A DNA stretch of 64,000 nucleotides from Herbaspirillum sp. 3R11 (lineage in GTDB: Bacteria; Pseudomonadota; Gammaproteobacteria; Burkholderiales; Burkholderiaceae_D): assembly GCF_004563925.1 (NCBI RefSeq), contig NZ_SPNJ01000005.1, forward strand, positions 248,001 to 312,000, read 5' to 3'. Under the pieces are notes generated by a model. That model was not told the origin of the DNA. It searched no databases and saw only the letters and a list, made by a program, of their open reading frames with translations. Of the stretch, positions 1 to 6,589 are shown piece after piece. Position numbers and translations under genes: made by a program. Every line of letters begins with the position of its first letter. The stretch's first letter is position 1.

Positions 1-57
1 CCGGCGCGAATGTACGCGGTACGGGCTGTCGTCTTTAATCTCGTCGGTATTTGCCAT
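1..57 (-). CDS. Flagellar brake protein YcgR-like, N-terminal fragment (cut by window edge)
   Basis: An ATG on the minus strand at 57 opens a frame that stays open to the window edge and gives 19 residues, ending in the motif SPYRVHSRR. A polar start followed by 'YRVxSRRE' is typical of the N-terminal domain of YcgR-type PilZ proteins, which bind cyclic di-GMP and slow the flagellar motor. All the genes upstream on this strand are flagellar, which fits. No clear ribosome-binding site is visible, and the PilZ domain itself would lie outside the window, so the call rests on a short match and on context. Confidence 0.5.
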   Translation of the reverse strand, partial: MANTDEIKDDSPYRVHSRR

Positions 58-138
58 CTGTGCGTCTATGCGTCTCAAATCAAAGGATAAAAGGGTAGAC
101 TTATATCCCAAAAGGGCAGTATTTAATCTAACCCCTAA

Positions 139-426
139 TCATACATCACTGCGGTCCAATTGCATATTTTCAATGCGATACAACCAGGCCAAAAGTTCCG
201 CCACCGCACGATACAGTGCGGGAGGAATTTGTTGATCGAGGTCAACCTGCATCAGCAGCGAGACGAGTTCCTTTGATTCATGCACAAATACGCCGCTTTC
301 CCTGGCGCGCGCGATGATGGCTTCGGCGACCAGGCCGCTGCCTTTGGCAACGACTTTAGGGGCTGCCTGGTTGGTGTTGTATGCCAGGGCAACGGCATTT
401 TGATAGGGCAGCTTAGGTTTGTTCAT
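139..426 (-). CDS. Stand-alone FlhB C-terminal-domain protein (FlhX/YlqH type)
   Basis: This 95-residue protein matches only the cytoplasmic C-terminal domain of the flagellar export switch FlhB. It contains NAVALAY, then a 'VVAKGSGLVAEAII ARAREsGV' type segment near residues 25-45, and the 'LYRAVAELLAWLYRIE' helix near the end. It lacks the four-helix membrane domain. The NPTH autocleavage site of FlhB is not present in recognisable form. Such orphan domains are known to accompany true FlhB and can replace its C-terminal fragment. The start overlaps the end of fliK by 14 bp, so the two are very likely translationally coupled and both act in export-substrate switching. Confidence 0.85.
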   Translation of the reverse strand: MNKPKLPYQNAVALAYNTNQAAPKVVAKGSGLVAEAIIARARESGVFVHESKELVSLLMQVDLDQQIPPALYRAVAELLAWLYRIENMQLDRSDV

Positions 427-1591
427 CCCGCTTCACAATCAATGAGTCGAGGGAGGAGCCGGCTGCTTCCATGGAGTCGGACAGCATGCTGCCGTTGGCG
501 CGCAGAGCAGCCGCGGTGACGTCGTTATCGGTGCGAACCTGCATGTGGATCTGCTGGCCAATCAAGCGTATCGAGGCCGATACCGACCCCAGATGTTCAA
601 AGTTGAAACGCACCACGCTGTGCCAGGATGGTGCGTGCTCGTCTTCCTGGGTGTTTTGTTGCTGCTGGTCGGGGCTGTCCCGGTTGATTTCCCATTCCAT
701 CTGCTGGCCTGGCCAGACTTCGCCGTGCCAGACAATGCGTTGCTGCTCCAGCGCATTGAGCTGCAGGTTGATCAGCTGACCCATTTGCGTATTGGCGGGA
801 TCGGTGGTGTTGAGCAGGCTGGAGGCGCCTGCTTGGACCTGTTGGCCCAGTTGCGCCTGCGGCTCTTTGAGCAGTTCTGCGGCGGGACGTTTGCCGTCGG
901 CCCATTCGGCCACGTGGGATTCGTAAAAAGCGCCGCTGTAGGCTACGGAGTCGCGCAGGGCGCCGGCCAGTTGCGGGGTATTGTTCGGATTGGCGACCAG
1001 CGGACTGCCGGGCTTGATGGCGCTCGGCAGATCGCTTTCTTCAGAGGCATGGAGCAGGGCATCGACCAGTTTGCCGGCGCTGCTGAGTGAGGTTTTTGTG
1101 CTTTCGGGCGCGAGCTGCTGGTTCGGCGCCGCATTCTTGGCGTCACCCTCTTCGAGCTGAGTGTCGCGTGTGACGACGTTGGTAAAGCCTTGTTGAGCCG
1201 CCTTGAGCGACTTCATGTCCTTTTCCATCGCCCGGCCGGCAGTGCTCAGCGAGACGTCGGCACTTTCACCTTCGTCATCTTCGCCGCGGCGGCTTTCCGT
1301 GAGCAGGAAAGTGGGGCGCGGGTCCTTGCCGACCATGGTCAGCTGAAGGGTGTCGCCGGTGCGCGTCGAGGTCGGCAAGACCATGCGGGCTGCCGTATTG
1401 GCAATGCGTACGAGATAAGTGCCGTCGTTGTAGGTCGAGAGAACCTTGCCCTGCAATTGCTGGCCGTTGGCGATTTGCGCGAGGCGGCTGAAGGCTTCCT
1501 GTTTGGCGTCGGCGACGGAGACTATCGCCGTTGGCGCATCGACGGCGGCTACGGGCTGGACGGTCATGGAGATGTCGGCCCGGGGGATCAT
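413..1591 (-). CDS. fliK: Flagellar hook-length control protein FliK
   Basis: This 392-residue protein has the FliK layout: a long variable, Gln/Ala-rich N-terminal and middle part, and a conserved C-terminal domain from about residue 270 onward. That domain includes 'QRIVWHGEVWPGQQMEWEI', then 'VRFNFEHLGSVSASIRLIG', and ends in 'DSLIVKRDEQT'. In the family, FliK measures the hook and then triggers the FlhB specificity switch. The ATG at 1591 is preceded by GAGG located inside the 3' end of fliT, with 2 nt between the genes. The protein lies directly before the orphan FlhB-C gene, which matches its partner role. The N-terminal half is poorly conserved, so the assignment rests on the C-terminal domain and on context. 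Confidence 0.88.
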   Translation of the reverse strand: MIPRADISMTVQPVAAVDAPTAIVSVADAKQEAFSRLAQIANGQQLQGKVLSTYNDGTYLVRIANTAARMVLPTSTRTGDTLQLTMVGKDPRPTFLLTESRRGEDDEGESADVSLSTAGRAMEKDMKSLKAAQQGFTNVVTRDTQLEEGDAKNAAPNQQLAPESTKTSLSSAGKLVDALLHASEESDLPSAIKPGSPLVANPNNTPQLAGALRDSVAYSGAFYESHVAEWADGKRPAAELLKEPQAQLGQQVQAGASSLLNTTDPANTQMGQLINLQLNALEQQRIVWHGEVWPGQQMEWEINRDSPDQQQQNTQEDEHAPSWHSVVRFNFEHLGSVSASIRLIGQQIHMQVRTDNDVTAAALRANGSMLSDSMEAAGSSLDSLIVKRDEQT

Positions 1592-1593
1592 TG

Positions 1594-1929
1594 CTAGCCT
1601 CGTTGATTCATGCCGTAGGTGTTGGCCAGTTTGCGTTCAGTGCTGGTGCTCTGGATCAGGGAGGAGAGTTTCTGCAGACCAGGCTCGGTGAGTTTGCGAA
1701 TGTCGCGATCGTCTTCCAGAATTTTCTTCAGGATCTCGATTTTGCGGTCACGCCGGTCGTTACTCAGGACGACTTCCAATTCATTGCGCTTGAGGAAGTC
1801 GACGACATGGGCGCAATCGGCTTCCAGCTTGGTCAGCAAGGTCCAGTCTTCTTTGCGCGCTGCGGCCAGCATCTGGTCGGTCAGGTCGGCAATCGACTCG
1901 TAAAGGGAGATGACTTCTGCACCGTCCAT
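1594..1929 (-). CDS. fliT: Flagellar protein FliT, export chaperone-like
   Basis: This is a 111-residue, mostly helical, charged protein starting MDGAEVISLYESIADLTDQML. FliT proteins are export chaperones for the filament cap FliD and in enterics also bind FlhD4C2. Here the gene follows fliS and precedes fliK on the same strand, the usual fliD-fliS-fliT order. I chose the ATG at 1929. The frame stays open further upstream, but that extension overlaps fliS and its sequence (Cys/Arg-rich, no helical pattern) looks like out-of-frame translation. FliT family members diverge strongly, so position in the operon is an important part of the call. Confidence 0.82.
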   Translation of the reverse strand: MDGAEVISLYESIADLTDQMLAAARKEDWTLLTKLEADCAHVVDFLKRNELEVVLSNDRRDRKIEILKKILEDDRDIRKLTEPGLQKLSSLIQSTSTERKLANTYGMNQRG

Positions 1930-1981
1930 GGTGTTTTGCTTTCGGGTGACTGTGAGTGAAGAAAAGCGTCGCTTGCCGTGA

Positions 1982-2401
1982 TCAGGCCGCAGCCTGGGAG
2001 CTATCGGTCGCGCTTGGAGTGATCTGTTCCCATGCCTCACGCAGCCCGTCGAGCAAGTCATGCACTTCGCCCAGGGTTTCCTGCGAATTTTCGATATTTG
2101 CCGACAGCAGGCGACGTCCCATGTACTCGTACAGCGCATCGAGGTTCATGGCGATCTCGCCGCCGACGTTCTTGTTCAGGCTGGCGCGCAACCCGCTTTC
2201 GATGATCAGGATGGCCTTGGTGATCGATTCGCCCTTGTTCTTGATGTCGCCGGCTTTCATGTACTTCTGACCCATCGCGATCGCAACCAAGGCACCGTCG
2301 AACAGCATGGTGATCAGCTTGTGCGGACTTGCTGCGATGACACCGGTTTCGACACCGATATTCGCATAGGCATTTGCGCCTCGTTGCATGGTTCCGAACA
2401 T
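1982..2401 (-). CDS. fliS: Flagellin export chaperone FliS
   Basis: The 139-residue protein shows the FliS hallmarks: a short N-terminus MFGTMQRGANAYANIGVET, the 'ASPHKLITMLFDGAL' helix near residues 24-40, and 'LYEYMGRRLLSANIEN' near residues 90-106. FliS binds the disordered C-terminus of flagellin in the cytoplasm and keeps it from polymerising before export. The ATG is preceded by GAGAGGATA. The gene lies between fliD and fliT, and the three are probably co-transcribed. Length is normal for the family (about 125-140 residues). Confidence 0.95.
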   Translation of the reverse strand: MFGTMQRGANAYANIGVETGVIAASPHKLITMLFDGALVAIAMGQKYMKAGDIKNKGESITKAILIIESGLRASLNKNVGGEIAMNLDALYEYMGRRLLSANIENSQETLGEVHDLLDGLREAWEQITPSATDSSQAAA

Positions 2402-2427
2402 TATCCTCTCCTGTGTTCGCTTAACGA

Positions 2428-4497
2428 TCAGCTGCTGGCTTTTGGCAGATTCGCCAATTGCTGCGTCAGATAGCTTTGGGTGGCGTTCATGCTGGCCAAC
2501 GTCAAGTTCAGTGCATTGAACTGATTGGTGTATTGATCCTGCATACTGGTCAAGCGGGTGTTGATGACAGTCTGGCGATCCGTGTTGATCTTCAGGCTGG
2601 CCTGCAATCCCTTGGTCTTGGTATCAATAATACCGCCATCGGCGAGGAAGCCGTCGACCAATTTTTGTACGTTGGTCAAAATACCATTGGTTCCGGTCGT
2701 CGTGCCATCGGCGTTGGTAGTCGCGGTCGACGTGAACAAATTGGCAATGCCGGCGAAATTCTTGGTAGTTGCCGTGGACAATTTTGTAGCGTCCAGTGCC
2801 AGCGTGCCGTCTTTCTGGAAGCCGATGCCGATGTCCGTCAGCGAGCTGATCCCGCTGCCGCCAGGAACGTTGCCCAGCAGTGCACTGCGCAATTGGGTCA
2901 GGATGCTTTGCACTGATGATTCGCTTGCCAGCGGCGAAGAGGTGCCGGCTTGGCCGAGCGTGGTCGCCGGCGTCTGTTGGGTGAGGGAGGTGATGGCCTT
3001 CGCAAGCGCGTTGTACGCAGAGACGAAAGTGGTCGCAGTGGACGTCACGCCGGTCGTGTCGTTGGAAATGGTCAGCGAGAAATTGTCCGCCGCTGTGGTG
3101 ACCTTGGTCAGATTCAGCGTCACACCCGAAATGGCGTCCTTGACCGTATTCGACGGGCTGGTGACGGTGGTGCCGTCAATGCTCAGTTTCGCGTCTTGCG
3201 CAGCTTGCAATTGTCCCATCGTGCTGCCGGACAGATTGGCGAAGTCGCCAGTGCCCGTCAACGATACCGGGCTGGTCGCGCCGGTGCCGGATGGCGTCAG
3301 GACCAGGTGGTCTTGCGTGCCGTCATTGGTGATGCTGGCAGTCACGCCGGCATTGGCGGTGTTGATCGCGTCGCGCACGTCCTGCAGGGTCTTGCCCGCG
3401 CCGGACAGGGCGACATTGGTAGTCGTATTGCCGACTTTCAGTGTCAATGCGCCTGTGCCGGCATCATAAGTCTGGCCAGTGGTAACGCCCGGCGAGGAAT
3501 ACTTGCCGCTCGGGTCAAAGGTCAGCGCGGCATAGCTGCCGGTGCCGGTGACACGAATCGAATTGGCGGAGCCGCTGTCCTTGGCCGTAAGCACCAGGTG
3601 AGCGGCGGTGCCGTCGCTGACGATGGTTGCGCTCACGCCAGCATCGCTCGCATTGATCGCGTCGCGTACGCCGGCCAGCGTGTTGGTCGCCGGCTTGATG
3701 ATGGCGGTCGAGCCGGTGCCGGTCTTGATCGCCAGAATGCCGCTGTCGAACGAGTAGCCCGCAGCAAAACCGGTGGATGTGATTTTTTGCGCCTGCGCCA
3801 ATTGCGACACCGACACGGAATAAGTGCCGGAAGCTGCCGCAGTTGCATCACGTGGTGCCTGGGTTTGCGTCACGGTACTCGGATTCGAGCTCGAGGGATC
3901 ATAAGCCAGCGCAGCCAGGCTGTTGTTTGCCTGCACCTTGATGGTGTTGGCGGTGCCGGCAGTGTTCGATTCCATGACCAGGTGATCGCCCGTGCCGTCG
4001 GTCACGATGCTGGCGGTGACGCCGGCCTTGGAGGCATTGATCGCATCACGAACGCCGGCCAGGGTGGCATTGGCCTGCAAGGTAACGAAGGTCGGAGGAT
4101 TGGTGCCGATCTTGATCGCTACTGAATCGCCGGCAGTGAACTGTTGTGAGCTCGGGTAACCTGCAGACTGAATCTTTTGCGCCAATACCTTGGTGGAGTC
4201 GTCGGTGTTCACGTCGGCCGTGAACGGATCGGTCGTCAGCGTCGTGCCGGTGCCACTATTGGCTACGCTGGCCTTCTGCGCAGCAAAACTTGCAGCAGTC
4301 AGGCCCTTCAGGGCGCTTTGGTATGTGGAAACCGCATTTTTCAGATTGCCGTAGGCGGAAATCAGGCTGTTGTAGCTGCTGGCTTGCGAGGTAAGCGGAT
4401 CGAGAACCTTGGCCTCAGCACCCATCAGTTTGGAAACGAGGGTCGCTACGTCGAGAGGACCTGCCGAGGTTGAAATTGTCCCGGTAGAGGTGGCCAT
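2428..4497 (-). CDS. fliD: Flagellar filament cap protein FliD (hook-associated protein 2), enlarged
   Basis: The ends match FliD: the N-terminus 'ISTSAGPLDVATLVSKLMGAE' and a coiled-coil C-terminus around 'QASLKINTDRQTVINTRLTSMQDQYTNQFNALN' (written here in part). FliD caps the growing filament and folds flagellin into place. At 689 residues it is much longer than the usual 450-500. The excess is a Thr/Ala/Gly-rich centre holding three flagellin hook IN-type repeats near residues 146-188, 274-316 and 371-413, each with 'VRDAIN...AGV.A.I..DGT..HLV'. AGGAG lies just upstream of the ATG. The gene precedes fliS and fliT, its usual neighbours. The enlarged centre corresponds to the surface-exposed D2/D3 region, which is variable in the family. 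Confidence 0.93.
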   Translation of the reverse strand: MATSTGTISTSAGPLDVATLVSKLMGAEAKVLDPLTSQASSYNSLISAYGNLKNAVSTYQSALKGLTAASFAAQKASVANSGTGTTLTTDPFTADVNTDDSTKVLAQKIQSAGYPSSQQFTAGDSVAIKIGTNPPTFVTLQANATLAGVRDAINASKAGVTASIVTDGTGDHLVMESNTAGTANTIKVQANNSLAALAYDPSSSNPSTVTQTQAPRDATAAASGTYSVSVSQLAQAQKITSTGFAAGYSFDSGILAIKTGTGSTAIIKPATNTLAGVRDAINASDAGVSATIVSDGTAAHLVLTAKDSGSANSIRVTGTGSYAALTFDPSGKYSSPGVTTGQTYDAGTGALTLKVGNTTTNVALSGAGKTLQDVRDAINTANAGVTASITNDGTQDHLVLTPSGTGATSPVSLTGTGDFANLSGSTMGQLQAAQDAKLSIDGTTVTSPSNTVKDAISGVTLNLTKVTTAADNFSLTISNDTTGVTSTATTFVSAYNALAKAITSLTQQTPATTLGQAGTSSPLASESSVQSILTQLRSALLGNVPGGSGISSLTDIGIGFQKDGTLALDATKLSTATTKNFAGIANLFTSTATTNADGTTTGTNGILTNVQKLVDGFLADGGIIDTKTKGLQASLKINTDRQTVINTRLTSMQDQYTNQFNALNLTLASMNATQSYLTQQLANLPKASS
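3240..4140 (-). repeat. Three degenerate protein-level repeats within fliD (flagellin IN motif)
   Basis: Within fliD three copies of an approximately 43-residue unit recur at a spacing of about 100-130 residues. They share the words VRDAIN, AGV(T/S)A(S/T)I, DGT and HLV. Between them lie similar Gly/Thr-rich strands with 'SGxLAIKxG'-like segments. I infer internal domain duplication, since copies 1 and 2 are closer to each other than to copy 3. Boundaries are approximate. Confidence 0.75.
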
Positions 4498-4726
4498 GCT
4501 ATCTCCTGAAATCTATGCGCTGTGCGCAAAATGCGATGCTGAAATCAGACAAGAGTGATAAAGCTGGCTGGCTTCACATCAAACGAGTGTCAACTCTTGA
4601 TGGAGTTCTGATGACATGCAACAGAAAAATAAAAATCTGTTATGAACTACTGGGGCGAAATATAGCATGCGCAAATGTTGCTATTGCGCATGAATATTAA
4701 AAATGCTCCAACAGTTCGTAGCAGAC

Positions 4727-5086
4727 TTACGCCTTGTGATTGATCAACAAACCTTGCATCTTATCAATCGACTTTGCGATAGCGACTGCTTCTTCGGTTG
4801 GAATCTGGCGGATGACTACGTCAGTTGCTGTATCGACAACTTTCACAATCGTCTTACCGGTTTCTTTATCGCGCGAAAAGTTGAGGTCCGATGCGTTCTT
4901 GCTTGCAAAGTCATTCAATTTATCAACGGCGTCGGCCACATCGCTTTCGGTGGAACGCTGTGCTTGCGGGGTTGCCACAGGCGCAACTGTCGATACCACT
5001 GGATCTGGTTTTGTATTGGACGGCTGCACCGGCGTGTACGAACCGGAGTCACCTGCAGCAGTGATATTAAGCGGGGAAATCGACAT
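4727..5086 (-). CDS. flaG: Flagellar protein FlaG
   Basis: This 119-residue protein has a disordered Ser/Pro/Thr-rich N-terminal half and a conserved C-terminal half with 'VDKLNDFASKNASDLNFSRDK' (in part), 'KTIVKVVDTATDVVIRQIP' and a closing helix. That pattern is the FlaG domain, thought to influence filament length. It sits between fliC and fliD, a very common place for flaG. A 229-bp gap separates it from fliD, so fliD may have its own promoter, although I could not recognise a sigma-28 or sigma-54 site there. Biochemical function is poorly defined in the family. Confidence 0.9.
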   Translation of the reverse strand: MSISPLNITAAGDSGSYTPVQPSNTKPDPVVSTVAPVATPQAQRSTESDVADAVDKLNDFASKNASDLNFSRDKETGKTIVKVVDTATDVVIRQIPTEEAVAIAKSIDKMQGLLINHKA

Positions 5087-5108
5087 GTTTTTACTCCTTC
5101 ATCAAGGC

Positions 5109-5142
5109 ATATGCGGAGAATACTTACATATTCTCCGCATAT
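5109..5142 (-). terminator. Strong hairpin between fliC and flaG
   Basis: Two 14-nt arms (5109-5122 and 5129-5142) are perfect inverted repeats around a 6-nt loop, just after the fliC stop. No T-tract follows in either direction. It could be a partial (leaky) terminator or a 3'-end stabiliser that lets fliC mRNA accumulate over flaG-fliD mRNA. The structure is seen directly; its role is inferred. Confidence 0.6.
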
Positions 5143-5163
5143 TATCCTACATGGCTCTTAAGA

Positions 5164-6252
5164 CTACTTCAACAGAGACAGGACGCTTTGCGGTGCGGAG
5201 TTCGCTTGCGAGAGCATCGCCGTACCTGCTTGTTGCAGAATTTGCGCACGTGTGAGGTTTGCAGTTTCTGCCGCGTAGTCGGTATCCATGATACGGCTGC
5301 GCGAAGCGGTGATGTTTTCGCTCGAAATCTGCAAGTTGCTGATAACGGCGCTGAAGCGGTTTTGGACCGCACCGAACTCTGCACGCTTGGACGAGATCAG
5401 GTTGATCGCGTTGTCCAGGTTCTTGATCGCTTTTTGCGCATCGCTTTGTGCCGATGGATCGGCGATTGCCTTGTCCAGGGACAGCTTGGCGGTGTCGATA
5501 GCGCTTTGCAGAGTCACAGCCGAAGCTGCCAGTGCTGTGGATGTCATTGTCGAACCTGTTGCGAACAGGTTGTCCAGAGCAGCCTTGGCCGAAGTGTAAG
5601 TCACTTGAGCAGCGTCAACCGAAGTTGTCGTACCCAGACCGATCAGACCCTTGGCGCTGGTACCGATAACTGTCGAGATGGTCTTGTCGTTGGACAAGTC
5701 GGACAGCGAGATGCTGATTTGGTCGTTCAGTTTGTTGTCGGTAACGTTGGCGCCGACTTGGAAAGTCAGTGTCAGGGAAGCCGACACGTTGGCGTTGTCG
5801 GAACCTGTACCAGCGCTGGCGCCGGAACCGATACCTGTGAACAGGTTTTGGCCGTTGAAGTTGGTGCCGTTCAGAACACGGAACGTTTCATCCGACAGTT
5901 GCTTGTATTCGTCGTTCAGAGTCTTGCGATCCTGAGCGCTGTTCGAACCGTTGGAAGCTTGAACCGCCAGTTCGCGCATACGTTGCAGGTTGTCGGTAAC
6001 TGTGCTCAGTGCGCCTTCAGCGGTTTGAGCCAGGGAGATACCGTCGTTGGCGTTACGTTGCGCAACTGCCAGGCCTTTGACCTGAGCATTCATGCGGTCG
6101 GCAATTGCCAAGCCTGCAGCGTCGTCCTTTGCGCTGTTGACGCGCAGACCGGAAGACAAACGTTGAATCGAAGTATTCAACGACGATTGCGACATGTTGA
6201 GGTTGCGTTGCGTGTTAAGCGACGCAATATTGGTATTAATGACTGATGCCAT
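5164..6252 (-). CDS. fliC: Flagellin FliC
   Basis: A 362-residue flagellin. The N-terminal D0/D1 region begins MASVINTNIASLNTQRNL and contains 'LSSGLRVNSAKDDAAGLAIA'. The C-terminal D1/D0 region contains 'SRIMDTDYAAETANLTRAQIL' (in part) and ends SVLSLLK. The central variable part (about residues 145-260) is short, so this is a compact flagellin. It is exported by the flagellar type III apparatus and polymerises into the filament. AGGAG lies 7 nt before the ATG and a sigma-28 type promoter lies at 6352-6378. No second flagellin gene appears in the window. The Ser/Thr-rich centre and the adjacent TPR-glycosyltransferase make O-glycosylation plausible. Confidence 0.98.
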   Translation of the reverse strand: MASVINTNIASLNTQRNLNMSQSSLNTSIQRLSSGLRVNSAKDDAAGLAIADRMNAQVKGLAVAQRNANDGISLAQTAEGALSTVTDNLQRMRELAVQASNGSNSAQDRKTLNDEYKQLSDETFRVLNGTNFNGQNLFTGIGSGASAGTGSDNANVSASLTLTFQVGANVTDNKLNDQISISLSDLSNDKTISTVIGTSAKGLIGLGTTTSVDAAQVTYTSAKAALDNLFATGSTMTSTALAASAVTLQSAIDTAKLSLDKAIADPSAQSDAQKAIKNLDNAINLISSKRAEFGAVQNRFSAVISNLQISSENITASRSRIMDTDYAAETANLTRAQILQQAGTAMLSQANSAPQSVLSLLK

Positions 6253-6351
6253 GTTAATTCTCCTAAGATTTGAGGCCGATAAATCCGAGTTTCAGTGCTT
6301 AACTTTGGTTTTTACCTAAAGCCTCAGGCGTTCAAACCGCTGTTGTTAGCT

Positions 6352-6378
6352 ATATCGGACGGTATCGGAAAAAGTTTA
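6352..6378 (-). promoter_or_regulatory. Sigma-28 (FliA) type promoter of fliC
   Basis: On the minus strand the -35 element TAAACTTT (6371-6378) is followed by exactly 11 nt and the -10 element TCCGATAT (6352-6359). The enteric FliA consensus is TAAAGTTT-N11-GCCGATAA, so both elements match at 7 and 6 of 8 positions with the correct spacing. It would give a leader of about 90 nt before the fliC ATG. Confidence 0.8.
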
Positions 6379-6551
6379 ATGTTTATCGCAAAAAATTTTT
6401 TCCAATGCTGTCCGACCTAAAACCGCGTGCTTCTATACGTCAAGCAAATCTTATTTCGACGCTATTTAAGAAAACTTTAGTGGGTATTGCCGGAAAAGTT
6501 CCAATTTTGATGCGCAGGCCGGTGGCGGGGGATTGCTGCGGGGAGCTTTTT

Positions 6552-6586
6552 AAGGCTTGCTGCATCGAATGGATGCAGCAAGCCTT
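6552..6586 (-). terminator. 15-bp hairpin at the 3' end of the TPR-glycosyltransferase gene
   Basis: Arms 6552-6566 and 6572-6586 are perfectly complementary with a 5-nt loop, 3 nt beyond the stop codon on the minus strand. The T-run lies on the plus strand before the hairpin rather than after it in the direction of transcription, so it is not a textbook intrinsic terminator. A role in 3'-end formation or termination is inferred from position and stem strength. Confidence 0.5.
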
Positions 6587-6589
6587 TGA

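Larger units (their letters stand above)
6253..6589. other. Intergenic region upstream of fliC
   Basis: This 337-bp stretch holds the fliC ribosome-binding site and leader (about 90 nt), the sigma-28 type promoter at 6352-6378, and near its right edge a 15-bp hairpin at 6552-6586 that closes the glycosyltransferase gene. The part between 6380 and 6550 is AT-richer than its surroundings. I see no convincing gene in it. Confidence 0.7.

Noticed and set aside
2950..4125. Open frame of 391 codons on the plus strand within fliD
   Set aside because: It is antisense to fliD and Gly/Arg/Ala-rich; its apparent repeats only reflect the fliD repeats.
6275..6282. GCCGATAA on the plus strand, a perfect sigma-28 -10 element, near the fliC start
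   Set aside because: No TAAAG-like -35 lies 11 nt upstream, and no plus-strand gene follows. The minus-strand site at 6352-6378 has both elements with correct spacing.
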